Assembly (NCBI GenBank): GCA_049518775.1
Contig: JBEKRL010000059.1
Span: 1-11,516 of the forward strand
DNA length: 11,516 nucleotides
Source: Bog-877 sp049518775
Lineage (GTDB): Bacteria > Chloroflexota > Dormibacteria > Aeolococcales > Bog-877
Direction of reading: 5' to 3'
A program made the position numbers and the translations under genes. The notes below the pieces were generated by a model that saw nothing but the letters and a program-made list of their open reading frames with translations, made no database searches and was not told where the DNA came from. Below, piece by piece: positions 1 through 6,676 of this stretch (positions are counted from its first letter, which is position 1; every line of letters starts with the position of its first letter).

Positions 1-24
1 CCGCAGCCAGCCAGCTCCCTATCC

Positions 25-777
25 TCACGCCGGGCCCGCCACCGGGGCCCCGCCTGCGGACCGGCTCAGCCACTTCGCCGCGGCCCAGGCCAGGGCGCCG
101 TAGAAGGCGAGCAGCCCCAGCAGGGCCACGTCCGCGCCGGGCCAGCGCACCCCGACACCTTCGCCGCCCCAGAAGGTGCCGAAGGTCACCAGCATGAGGC
201 CGACACCGAGCTTCATCGCGTTCTCCGGGACCTCCCGCAGCTGTCGCGAGACGGCCACCCCGGCTCCGCCCACCACCAGCACCGCGGCCGCGGCCGCGAC
301 CACGGCGATCCCCAGGCGCCCGGAGCTCAGCCCCAGGGTGAGTACGATCATCACCACCTCGAGTCCCTCCAGGAGGACCCCCTTGAAGCTGATGATGAAG
401 CCGGTCGCGTCGCGGCCGGCCCCACTGCGGGGGAGGCCGGAGAGGCGCTCGACCTCGCGGCGGTAGCTGGCGTCCTCGTCGTGCTTGGATCGGTAGCCGC
501 TGGCCCGCAGGACCGCCTTGCGCAACCACTGCAGTCCCAGCACCAGCAGCAGGCTGCCGACCACCACTCGAAGGGTGTTGATGGGCACGTAATGCACCAG
601 CGCCGGGCCGCAGATGGCGACCGCCGCTGCCAGGCAGACCAGGGCGGCGCCAGCCCCCTCCAGGGCGGAGCGCCAACCCCGCGTGAATCCCGACGCCAGC
701 ACGATGGTGAGGGCCTCCACCATCTCCACCGCGCTGGCGCCGAAGACCGTCAGGGCGATGAGGACGGTCCCCGTCAA
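25..777 (-). CDS. COG4280-type polytopic membrane protein with an internal duplication
   Basis: A 250-residue, very hydrophobic protein with about seven predicted helices (near residues 5-28, 41-61, 68-88, 125-147, 156-175, 187-205 and 213-234). It resembles the uncharacterised COG4280 membrane protein family, whose substrate is unknown. Two halves align without gaps at an offset of 119: E18-xx-E21 followed by xLTIVLA matches E137-xx-E140 followed by VMIVLT; G30 and G34 match G149 and G153; VPIN at 64-67 matches VPEN at 183-186, each followed by VG, L, G and W at equal spacing. A charged loop lies at 86-123. The start is TTG at 777-775, which overlaps the stop of a possible 18-codon leader. 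Lon lies divergently upstream. The paired acidic motif recalls the REGLE motif of FTR1 iron permeases, so a transporter is an inference, not a demonstrated function. Confidence 0.82.
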   Translation of the reverse strand: MTGTVLIALTVFGASAVEMVEALTIVLASGFTRGWRSALEGAGAALVCLAAAVAICGPALVHYVPINTLRVVVGSLLLVLGLQWLRKAVLRASGYRSKHDEDASYRREVERLSGLPRSGAGRDATGFIISFKGVLLEGLEVVMIVLTLGLSSGRLGIAVVAAAAAVLVVGGAGVAVSRQLREVPENAMKLGVGLMLVTFGTFWGGEGVGVRWPGADVALLGLLAFYGALAWAAAKWLSRSAGGAPVAGPA

Positions 778-830
778 CTCGGCGCCCCCGCCGTGGTGGC
801 GCTTGCCATGCGTCGGCGATTGTCCTTCAT
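774..830 (-). other. Possible 18-codon leader ORF overlapping the COG4280 start
   Basis: An ATG at 830-828 opens an 18-codon frame rich in Arg, Ala and Thr (begins MKDNRRRM). Its TGA at 776-774 overlaps the TTG start of the downstream membrane protein as TTGA. That arrangement would permit translational coupling, and the downstream TTG has only a G-rich stretch and no strong Shine-Dalgarno sequence. Against it: the frame stays open upstream as a meaningless high-GC ORF, and no good ribosome site precedes this ATG. Confidence 0.2.
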
Positions 831-970
831 GGGCGGATCCCAGGCCTGATGCCGACCCACCTCCAATGCGGGGGCGACACTTCCCCGGTGCGGGCTGGCG
901 ACGGTGCCGCGGACGAGGTTCCTGGGCGCGCGGTGCCGAGGCGGCACGGGTCTGGCGCCACCTGGCCGGA

Positions 971-995
971 CCCCCAGGTTTGGCTGCCCTGGGGG
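971..995. promoter_or_regulatory. 8-bp perfect inverted repeat in the COG4280/lon divergent region
   Basis: CCCCCAGG at 971-978 is exactly complementary to CCTGGGGG at 988-995, with a 9-nt spacer. It lies 60 nt before the lon start and 190 nt before the divergent gene. It could be a dimeric-repressor operator or a hairpin in the lon leader. No T-tract follows, so a terminator reading is weak. It does not resemble CIRCE or HAIR heat-shock operators. Confidence 0.4.
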
Positions 996-1013
996 ACGGG
1001 AAGACTGATCAGC

Positions 1014-1025
1014 GCTGGGCCCAGC
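1014..1025. promoter_or_regulatory. 12-bp perfect palindrome upstream of lon
   Basis: GCTGGGCCCAGC is a perfect palindrome ending 29 nt before the lon start codon. A related imperfect palindrome sharing GGGCCCAGC lies before trmK at 6643-6658. In DNA this rich in GC, short palindromes arise by chance, so an operator role is only a possibility. Confidence 0.25.
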
Positions 1026-1054
1026 CCACAGCGAAGTGACCCTGGAGTGAAACC

Positions 1055-3619
1055 TTGAGCGAAGAACCAGAGCCGACCGCCGCTCCCAAGAGGCGGTCCC
1101 CGGAGACCCCAAAGATCGAGACGTTGCCGCTGGTGCCGCTCCGGGACAACGTGGTGCTGCCCCTTCAGTTGGCCCCCCTGGGCGCCGGTCGGGACCGCTC
1201 GGTGGCCAGCCTGGAGGCCGCGGTGGCGGCTGAGGGCAAGGTGGTGCTGGCGGTCCAGCGCCAGAGCGAGCTGGACGAGGTCCAGCTCCTGGACCTGTAC
1301 CCGATCGCCACCGTGGCCCAGATAGGTGCCTTCCGCCGCGGCACGGCCGGGGCCCAGGTTCTGGTGGAGGGCCAGCGCCGGGTCCGATTGATCGAGCTGG
1401 AGGTGGGCGAGACCTGGACCGCCAAGGTCGTCGAGATCCCCGAGATTGAGCCCGTGGGCACCGAGATTGACGCCCTGGCGGGATCGGTCCGCCAGCTCTT
1501 CGCCGACTACGTGGCGGCCGGGGCCGCAGTCGCCCCCGAGCTGGCCGTGGCAGTCGCGCGGGCCAAGGAACCCGGCAAGGTCGCTGACCTCACCGGGACC
1601 GCTCCCGACCTCGATCCCCAGGACCGGATCGCACTGCTCCAGGAGCCCGATGTCGAGCGCCGCCTGCGGGGTCTGGTGCCGCTGCTGGCACGTCAGCTCG
1701 AGGTGGCCCAGCTGCGCAACAAGATCCAGCAGGACGTGGCCCAGACCATCAACCAGGGCCAGCGCGAGGCGATTCTCCGGGAGCAGCTCAAGGCCATCCG
1801 CAAGGAGCTGGCCGAGGTCGGTGGCGAGTCCACGGCCGAGGACGACCTGCGGGAGCGGATCGACGCTGCCGGCATGCCCGACACGGTTCACGCCCGGGCC
1901 CTCAAGGAGCTGGACCGGCTGGAGTCGCTGCCCAGCGCCTCCCCCGAGGTGGGGATCGTGCGCACCTACGTGGAGTGGCTGGCCGACCTCCCCTGGCATG
2001 ACGCTGGGGCGGAGCGGGTCGACATCCGCGAGGCGGCCCGGATCCTCGACGAGGACCACTACGGGCTGCCCAAGGTCAAGGAGCGGATCCTGGAGTGGAT
2101 GGCGGTCCGCAAGCGGGTGCTGGATCGCCGGGCTGCCGCGGTCGCGACCGAGGCCGCCCAGGGAATGCCGGAGGCCGCCCCGGGAGCGCCGGAGGCCGCC
2201 GCCGCTCCCCAGCCCGCGGTCGAGGACCCCGGCCCCCAGCCCCATCCGCTGCAGACCCCGATCCTCTGCTTCGTGGGCCCGCCCGGAGTTGGCAAGACCT
2301 CGCTGGGTCGGAGCATCGCCCGCGCCCTGGGACGCAAGCTGGTGAGGGTCTCCCTGGGCGGAATTCGCGACGAGGCGGAGATCCGCGGACATCGGCGCAC
2401 CTACATCGGGGCACTGCCGGGCCGGGTGATTCAGGCCATGAAGCAGGCCGGCACCAAGAACCCGGTGATGATGCTCGACGAGATCGACAAGGTCGGCCTC
2501 GACTTCCGCGGCGACCCCTCGGCGGCGCTCCTTGAGGTGCTGGACCCGGAGCAGAACCGGGAGTTCTCCGACCACTACCTGGAGGTCGCCTACGACCTCT
2601 CCCAGGTCCTCTTCATCACCACCGGCAACGTCCTCGACACCATCTCGGCCCCGCTCCGGGATCGGATGGAGATCATCCACATCACCGGCTACACCGAGGA
2701 GGAGAAGCTGGGGATCGCTAAGCAGCACCTGGTGCCGCGACAGATGGACCAGCACGCCCTCGACTCCACCGAATTGGAGATCACCGATGAAGCGCTCCGC
2801 ACGGTGATCCGAAGCTACACCCGCGAGGCGGGGGTGCGCGGACTCGAGCGGCAGCTGGCCCAGGTGATGCGCAAGGTTCCCCGCCGGCTGGTGGAGAATC
2901 CCGAGCTCAAGTCGGTCCGGGTCGGCCCCGACGACCTCATCGAGTACCTCGGCCCGGCGCGGTTCGACCACGACGCGGCCCAGGACGAGGAGCGGGTGGG
3001 GGTCGCCACCGGAGTGGTGGTCTCGGACGTGGGCGGTGACCTGGTCACCGTCGAGGCGCTGGCGATCGCCGGTCGCACCGAGATGCAGCTCACCGGGCAG
3101 ATCGGGGACGTGATGCAGGAGTCGGCGCGAGCCGCCCTCTCCTGGGTGCGCGTCCACGGGTCCGAGTACGGGGTCAAGCAGAACTTCTTCGACGACCACG
3201 GGGTCCACATCCACGTGCCCGCCGGGGCCATCCCCAAGGACGGGCCCTCGGCCGGGGTGACCCTCACCACCGCCCTGGTGTCGGTGGCCAGCGACCGCCC
3301 GGTCCGTCACGACCTGGCCATGACCGGCGAGGTCACCCTGCGGGGCCGGATCCTCCCCATCGGCGGGGTCAAGGACAAGCTGCTGGCAGCGCACCGGGGA
3401 GGGATCAAGGTCTTCCTCCTTCCCGAGCGCAACCGGCGAGATCTCTACGAGATCGAGAGCTCCCAGCTCGAAGGCATGGAGGTGGTCTTCGTGCGCTCGC
3501 TGGGCGAGGTCCTGGATCGCGCCCTGATGGCTCCGGTGGAGGCTCGGCCGCAGCGCCGCCCGGTGGGGTTCGGTCTCACCCCGCCGGCACCCCCCGCCGC
3601 GGTGGCCGCCTCCAACTGA
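1055..3619 (+). CDS. lon: ATP-dependent Lon protease with extra Pro/Ala/Glu linker
   Basis: Cytoplasmic AAA+ serine protease that degrades misfolded and short-lived regulatory proteins. The 854-residue protein has the full LonA order: N-terminal substrate-binding domain (from about residue 22), coiled-coil segment (about 210-260), AAA+ module with Walker A GPPGVGKT at 408-415 and Walker B with D475-E476, and a C-terminal protease domain. The catalytic serine is S732 in PKDGPSAG, and the partner lysine is K775 by spacing from E. coli S679/K722. The start is TTG at 1055, with GGAG at 1044-1047 ahead of it. Residues about 357-398 form an unusual low-complexity insertion before Walker A with three near-repeats of seven residues, absent from E. 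coli Lon as I recall it. The C-terminal tail (about 830-854) is also Pro/Ala-rich. It converges with the Nudix gene, leaving 13 nt between stops. Probably a single-gene transcript. Confidence 0.98.
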   Translation: MSEEPEPTAAPKRRSPETPKIETLPLVPLRDNVVLPLQLAPLGAGRDRSVASLEAAVAAEGKVVLAVQRQSELDEVQLLDLYPIATVAQIGAFRRGTAGAQVLVEGQRRVRLIELEVGETWTAKVVEIPEIEPVGTEIDALAGSVRQLFADYVAAGAAVAPELAVAVARAKEPGKVADLTGTAPDLDPQDRIALLQEPDVERRLRGLVPLLARQLEVAQLRNKIQQDVAQTINQGQREAILREQLKAIRKELAEVGGESTAEDDLRERIDAAGMPDTVHARALKELDRLESLPSASPEVGIVRTYVEWLADLPWHDAGAERVDIREAARILDEDHYGLPKVKERILEWMAVRKRVLDRRAAAVATEAAQGMPEAAPGAPEAAAAPQPAVEDPGPQPHPLQTPILCFVGPPGVGKTSLGRSIARALGRKLVRVSLGGIRDEAEIRGHRRTYIGALPGRVIQAMKQAGTKNPVMMLDEIDKVGLDFRGDPSAALLEVLDPEQNREFSDHYLEVAYDLSQVLFITTGNVLDTISAPLRDRMEIIHITGYTEEEKLGIAKQHLVPRQMDQHALDSTELEITDEALRTVIRSYTREAGVRGLERQLAQVMRKVPRRLVENPELKSVRVGPDDLIEYLGPARFDHDAAQDEERVGVATGVVVSDVGGDLVTVEALAIAGRTEMQLTGQIGDVMQESARAALSWVRVHGSEYGVKQNFFDDHGVHIHVPAGAIPKDGPSAGVTLTTALVSVASDRPVRHDLAMTGEVTLRGRILPIGGVKDKLLAAHRGGIKVFLLPERNRRDLYEIESSQLEGMEVVFVRSLGEVLDRALMAPVEARPQRRPVGFGLTPPAPPAAVAASN
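2150..2200 (+). repeat. 21-bp tandem repeat inside lon
   Basis: Two adjacent 21-bp units, 2150-2170 and 2171-2191, both begin GAGGCCGCC and end GCCG. A third partial unit starts at 2192 with the same nine bases. In protein they read EAAQGMP, EAAPGAP and EAAAAPQ. The unit length keeps the frame, so copy number could change without disrupting Lon. Confidence 0.7.
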
Positions 3620-3632
3620 GGCCGGCAGCATC

Positions 3633-4121
3633 TCAGCTGGGCGGGAGTCCCAGCCGGGTCAGGAGGTCGTCGACGATCTTCCCGGTGGCACCCCAGACGA
3701 AGTGCTCGCCAGCGGGGTAGCCGGTGGCCTCGAAGCTGCCCCCGGAGACCGTGACCCGGCGGGCCACCCTCACCGGCCGGCCGCCCCCGGGCAGCAGGGG
3801 GAGCCAGAAGAAGGCCTCGACCTCGTCCGCGGCGGCCCGGGGCTCGAAGGACCGCCGGAGCAGCCCGACGAACGGGGTGACGGCGAAGCCGGAGTTCCGG
3901 ATGGCGACCACGGTCGCCCGGCCGCAGAGCTCCACCGCGTCCCCCGGCACCTGGAGCTCCTCCTCCGCCTCCCGGAGGGCGGTCCGCCACAGCGGCCCGT
4001 CCCCCGGCAGAGGACTCCCGCCCGGCAGCCCCACCTGCCCAGGGTGAGAGTGCAGCCCCGAACTGCGAAGCAGGAGCAGCAGGGGGAGCTCGGGAGAGCC
4101 GCCGTCGATGAGGGCGAGCAC
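3633..4121 (-). CDS. Nudix hydrolase, CoA-diphosphatase (NudL-like) type
   Basis: Likely hydrolyses the diphosphate bond of coenzyme A or acyl-CoA, giving 4'-phosphopantetheine and 3',5'-ADP. Counting from the GTG at 4121, residues 26-35 read HPGQVGLPGG, and the Nudix helix carries REAEEE at 50-55 with metal-binding glutamates. D41 sits where many Nudix boxes have a glutamate, as in E. coli NudL. The C-terminal WGATGKIVDDLL is typical of the group. At 162 residues it is short for the family (about 190-210). The frame stays open upstream with family-like sequence (LRRLLGALDPLEG, then LRPAGVLALIDGG across the GTG), but no ATG, GTG or TTG is available there. A CTG at 4241-4239 overlaps the pseudokinase stop and has AGGA 7 nt upstream, so a 202-residue product is plausible. 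Second gene of the pseudokinase operon. Confidence 0.9.
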   Translation of the reverse strand: MLALIDGGSPELPLLLLLRSSGLHSHPGQVGLPGGSPLPGDGPLWRTALREAEEELQVPGDAVELCGRATVVAIRNSGFAVTPFVGLLRRSFEPRAAADEVEAFFWLPLLPGGGRPVRVARRVTVSGGSFEATGYPAGEHFVWGATGKIVDDLLTRLGLPPS

Positions 4122-4237
4122 CCCGGCCGGTCGCAGTGGCGGCTCTGGAGGGGAAGGGTCGCTGCCCTCGAGGGGGTCCAGGGCGCCCAGCAGCCGCCGC
4201 AGCCCCGCCGGCTCCTCGGCTGTTCCTGGGGCTGGGC

Positions 4238-5437
4238 TCAGAACCTGATCCTGCCGACGATCAGCAGCACCGCCACCACCACCACCGCCACCATGAGCAG
4301 CGACAGTAGGACCAGTCCACCCCTTCGGCGCACCTTGGGTTCCAGCCCGTAGGGCTCGAGCGTGATCAGGTGGGTGCCGGCTCCGGTCGGGGTCGCCCCG
4401 GTCTGATCGCCCTCGTGCGGATAGGGGAGCGACTCGGCCCGGATCGACGCCGGGGTCGTCCCGGGCTCCAGCGGCCAGCCCCGGGGCGCGTGGCTGACCG
4501 GCTGGGCGCGCTCCTCCGGCTCCGGCCCGGCCGCTTCGGGCACCTCCTGAGGTGCTTCCGGCGGGGAGGGTTGGGCCGGTGCGGAGGCGGGCACCGCAGG
4601 AGCCGGTGCCGGTCCCCAGCGGACGGGCGGGGGCGCCGCCGACGAGACCTCTCCGTAGGGGAGGCCCCGGAGGGCGGCGTAGAACTCCATCCCACTCTGG
4701 AACCGCTCGGCCGGGTCGGTCGCCAGGGCGCGGATCATGGCCCGGTCCACCCGGCTGGGGATCTGGGGCCGGAGCCGGCTCGGGCTTTCGATCTGGCCGT
4801 CGACGCCGGGCGGGCGGCCCACCAGGAGGTAGTAGACCAGCGCCGCCAGCCCCCAGAGGTCCCCGGCCAGGCAGGGCTCGGCGCTGCTCGGCGCCTCCGG
4901 TGGCCGGAAGGCGCGGGTGATGTCAACCCAGGAGGCCTGCGGGGTGACCCGGCTCACCACGGCACGGATCGAGTGTCCGGTGAGGACCGGTCCCTGGGTC
5001 GACATCGCCACGGTGGCCGGCTGAACGTCGCCGTGCACCAGACCGAGAGAGTGGAGCCGGTCCACGGTCTGCGCCAGCGGTCCGGCCACGGCGAAGACGC
5101 CCGGGGCCCGGCCGGCCTGGAGCAGGCTGACCAGGAACCCGCCGGGGGCGTTGTCGGTGGCCAGGTAGACCAGCGGGGAGCGCAGCTCTTCGACCCCGAT
5201 TTCAAGAACATGGAGCAGCCCTGGCACCCGATCGGCGCGGCCGTCGCCGGCCAGGTGCTGGAGGGTCTCCAGGAAACCGGCGGCGGTGGCATAGGGCTCT
5301 CGGAAGGTCCACAACAGGACGGATCGGCCGCTGGAGAGGACGGTGGCCCGGTGGATGCTGGCGTACGGCAGCACCTGAAGCCGCCCACCGATCCGGTAGC
5401 GCCCGACGTTGGCACCGGTTAGTTCATCGACCCGCAA
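4238..5437 (-). CDS. Tail-anchored serine/threonine pseudokinase-like protein
   Basis: A 399-residue protein with an N-terminal protein-kinase fold (about 10-260), a Pro/Ala/Glu-rich linker (about 265-345), one C-terminal membrane helix (about 374-394) and only five residues beyond it. It would sit in the cytoplasm tethered to the membrane. Kinase landmarks: HGD at 135-137 in place of HRD, PPE at 179-181 for APE, and DLWGLAALVYYLLVGRPP for the F helix. Key residues are missing. The beta-3 lysine position appears to be W43, HRDxKxxxN reads HGDVQPAT (Lys to Gln, Asn to Thr), and DFG aligns with GHS at 154-156. It is therefore probably catalytically dead, acting as a scaffold or ligand sensor; this is inferred. 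The start is TTG at 5437-5435, with GGAG 4 nt upstream and an in-frame TAA five codons before it. It heads a two-gene operon with the Nudix gene. Confidence 0.85.
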   Translation of the reverse strand: MRVDELTGANVGRYRIGGRLQVLPYASIHRATVLSSGRSVLLWTFREPYATAAGFLETLQHLAGDGRADRVPGLLHVLEIGVEELRSPLVYLATDNAPGGFLVSLLQAGRAPGVFAVAGPLAQTVDRLHSLGLVHGDVQPATVAMSTQGPVLTGHSIRAVVSRVTPQASWVDITRAFRPPEAPSSAEPCLAGDLWGLAALVYYLLVGRPPGVDGQIESPSRLRPQIPSRVDRAMIRALATDPAERFQSGMEFYAALRGLPYGEVSSAAPPPVRWGPAPAPAVPASAPAQPSPPEAPQEVPEAAGPEPEERAQPVSHAPRGWPLEPGTTPASIRAESLPYPHEGDQTGATPTGAGTHLITLEPYGLEPKVRRRGGLVLLSLLMVAVVVVAVLLIVGRIRF

Positions 5438-5530
5438 GGCACTCCAATCTTAGAGGTCGCTCGCCAGCGCCCATCTCGAGCCTCGGCGTTCCTATGCTCT
5501 GAGCGCGATGGAACTCCACGATCCGGGCGG

Positions 5531-5827
5531 GTGGCCATGGGACCCAGCGACTTTCTGAGGCTCTCCGCGGTACCCGCTCAGCTAGTCTGCGGCTGCGGCC
5601 AGCGCCTCCGCCGCAGCCACCTCCAGTATCTCGGCCAGGGTCGCAGCGCCCCGGTGTACCTCTGCCCCGGCTGTGGCCTCGCCTACCGCGGGCACGACAC
5701 CGAGGCCTCCTCAGAGCGGCCCCCCGGCCGCAGCCGGCGGCCGCTCCCGGACCAGGGTCACCCCGACAATCCGGTGATCGACGAGGCGGCGGCGGCGCAG
5801 CTCCGCGAGCTGTTCCCCGGTCCCTGA
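5531..5827 (+). CDS. Small putative zinc-binding protein (CxC...CxxC)
   Basis: A 98-residue protein I do not recognise. C20-G-C22-G and C45-P-G-C48-G form a likely four-cysteine zinc ribbon or knuckle over residues 18-52. The rest is polar and Pro/Arg-rich with a short acidic/Ala helix near the end. Codons show the same high third-position GC as neighbouring genes, which supports it being real. GTG at 5531 and ATG at 5537 are both possible starts, with GGGCGG just upstream. It is divergent from the pseudokinase (93 nt between starts) and its stop lies 6 nt from the convergent hydrolase stop. A TATGCT hexamer at 5493-5498 could be its -10 element. Role unknown. Confidence 0.62.
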   Translation: MAMGPSDFLRLSAVPAQLVCGCGQRLRRSHLQYLGQGRSAPVYLCPGCGLAYRGHDTEASSERPPGRSRRPLPDQGHPDNPVIDEAAAAQLRELFPGP

Positions 5828-5833
5828 CCCCGG

Positions 5834-6613
5834 TCAGCCCGGGCCGACGTACCGCTCCAGCCAGTCGGCTCCCACGGCGGCCACCTCGGCACGGTCCACA
5901 TCCACGCTGAGCCCGTGGCCGCTCCGGGGGAAGATCCGGAGGGCGCGCACGTCGGAGCTCACAGCTCCCACGATCCGGCTGGCGCTGGAGGCATCGATGA
6001 CCTTGTCCCGGCCTCCCTGGAGCACCAGCAGGGGGCGGAACACCGCGGGAAGCTCCGATCGGACCAGGCGCCCCAGCCGGGCGACCTCGCCGATCGACCG
6101 GGTGGGCCGCCGGGCGTAGTTGTAGAGCTGTCCGATGGCGCTGGCGTCGTAGAGATCAACCTCCTCCGAGGCAACGTCCCAGCGCACCAGTCGGCCGCCC
6201 AGCGGCAGCAGCCGCACCCGCCAATCCCGGATCGAGAGGAAGCCCGACTGGGAGACCAGCGCCCGGAGGTCGCCGCGGGTGGCGGCCAGGTGGAGGGCCA
6301 GGGTCGCCCCCATCGACTGGCCCGCCACCCCCACCCAGTGGCAGCGCCCGGTGAGCTCGTCCAGGGCCTGGTCGGCAGAGCGGATCCAGTCCCGGTGGTC
6401 GGTCCGCTCCAGCACTTCCGGCGAGCTCCCGTGCCCGATCAGGAGGGGAGCGTAGACGGTGAACCCCCGGGCGACCAGCACCTCGGCCAGGGGCCGCATC
6501 TCGGGGGGGGTGCCTGCGAAGCCGTGAAGCAGGAGCACCCCGCGGTCCCCATCGCCCAGCCAGTAGGGGGCGATGCGGTCCCAGGGAAGCGCGTCCATCT
6601 GTCTAGAGGCCAC
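5834..6613 (-). CDS. Alpha/beta hydrolase (carboxylesterase or monoacylglycerol lipase-like)
   Basis: A 259-residue cytoplasmic serine hydrolase; no signal peptide is visible. It has the canonical order: LLLHGFAGTP (27-36) forming the oxyanion turn, nucleophile elbow GQSMGA with S100, acid D203 in QGGRDKVID, and base H233 in SGHGLS. The compact cap region (about 125-185) and the HGFAGTP motif resemble Est30-type carboxylesterases, so short-chain or monoacyl esters are likely substrates, though the true substrate is unknown. The start may be GTG at 6613 or ATG at 6598; an in-frame TGA four codons above the GTG excludes anything longer. It is divergent from trmK with 63 nt between starts and convergent with the CxC/CxxC gene. 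Confidence 0.92.
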   Translation of the reverse strand: MASRQMDALPWDRIAPYWLGDGDRGVLLLHGFAGTPPEMRPLAEVLVARGFTVYAPLLIGHGSSPEVLERTDHRDWIRSADQALDELTGRCHWVGVAGQSMGATLALHLAATRGDLRALVSQSGFLSIRDWRVRLLPLGGRLVRWDVASEEVDLYDASAIGQLYNYARRPTRSIGEVARLGRLVRSELPAVFRPLLVLQGGRDKVIDASSASRIVGAVSSDVRALRIFPRSGHGLSVDVDRAEVAAVGADWLERYVGPG

Positions 6614-6664
6614 TGGCCACCATCATCAGGGGGAGGGTACCCGAGCCGGGCCCAGCTCACTCTT

Positions 6665-6676
6665 TAGACTCGCCTG
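6665..6676 (+). promoter_or_regulatory. Likely leaderless promoter of the trmK operon
   Basis: TAGACT at 6665-6670 fits the TAnnnT -10 pattern and ends six nucleotides before the ATG at 6677. The predicted transcript would begin at or next to the A of the start codon, and no Shine-Dalgarno sequence is present. This is the usual leaderless arrangement in GC-rich actinobacteria and Deinococcus. No convincing -35 is seen. An imperfect 16-bp palindrome (GAGCCGGGCCCAGCTC, 6643-6658) sits directly upstream. Confidence 0.5.

Noticed and set aside
1040..1062. CTTGAG at the lon start, reminiscent of half a HAIR (HspR) site
   Set aside because: No inverted partner at the required spacing, so it is not a HAIR element.
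774..1112. A 112-codon minus-strand frame spanning the COG4280/lon intergenic region
   Set aside because: It overlaps the lon start and has no recognisable features; only its last 18 codons are considered separately as a leader.
827..3631. A 934-codon open frame antisense to lon
   Set aside because: It mirrors lon codons in a GC-rich genome, is dominated by Gly, His, Leu, Asp and Arg, and shows no domain. It is a composition artefact.
4370..5422. A 350-codon frame antisense to the pseudokinase, and a similar one at 5915-6667 opposite the hydrolase
   Set aside because: Low-complexity Gly/Arg/Pro/Gln translations with no motifs, lying opposite genes with clear domains.
5508..5558. A 16-codon ORF just after TATGCT that could be a leaderless leader peptide for the CxC/CxxC gene
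   Set aside because: Too short, with no coding signature; the promoter itself is weak, so I do not annotate it.
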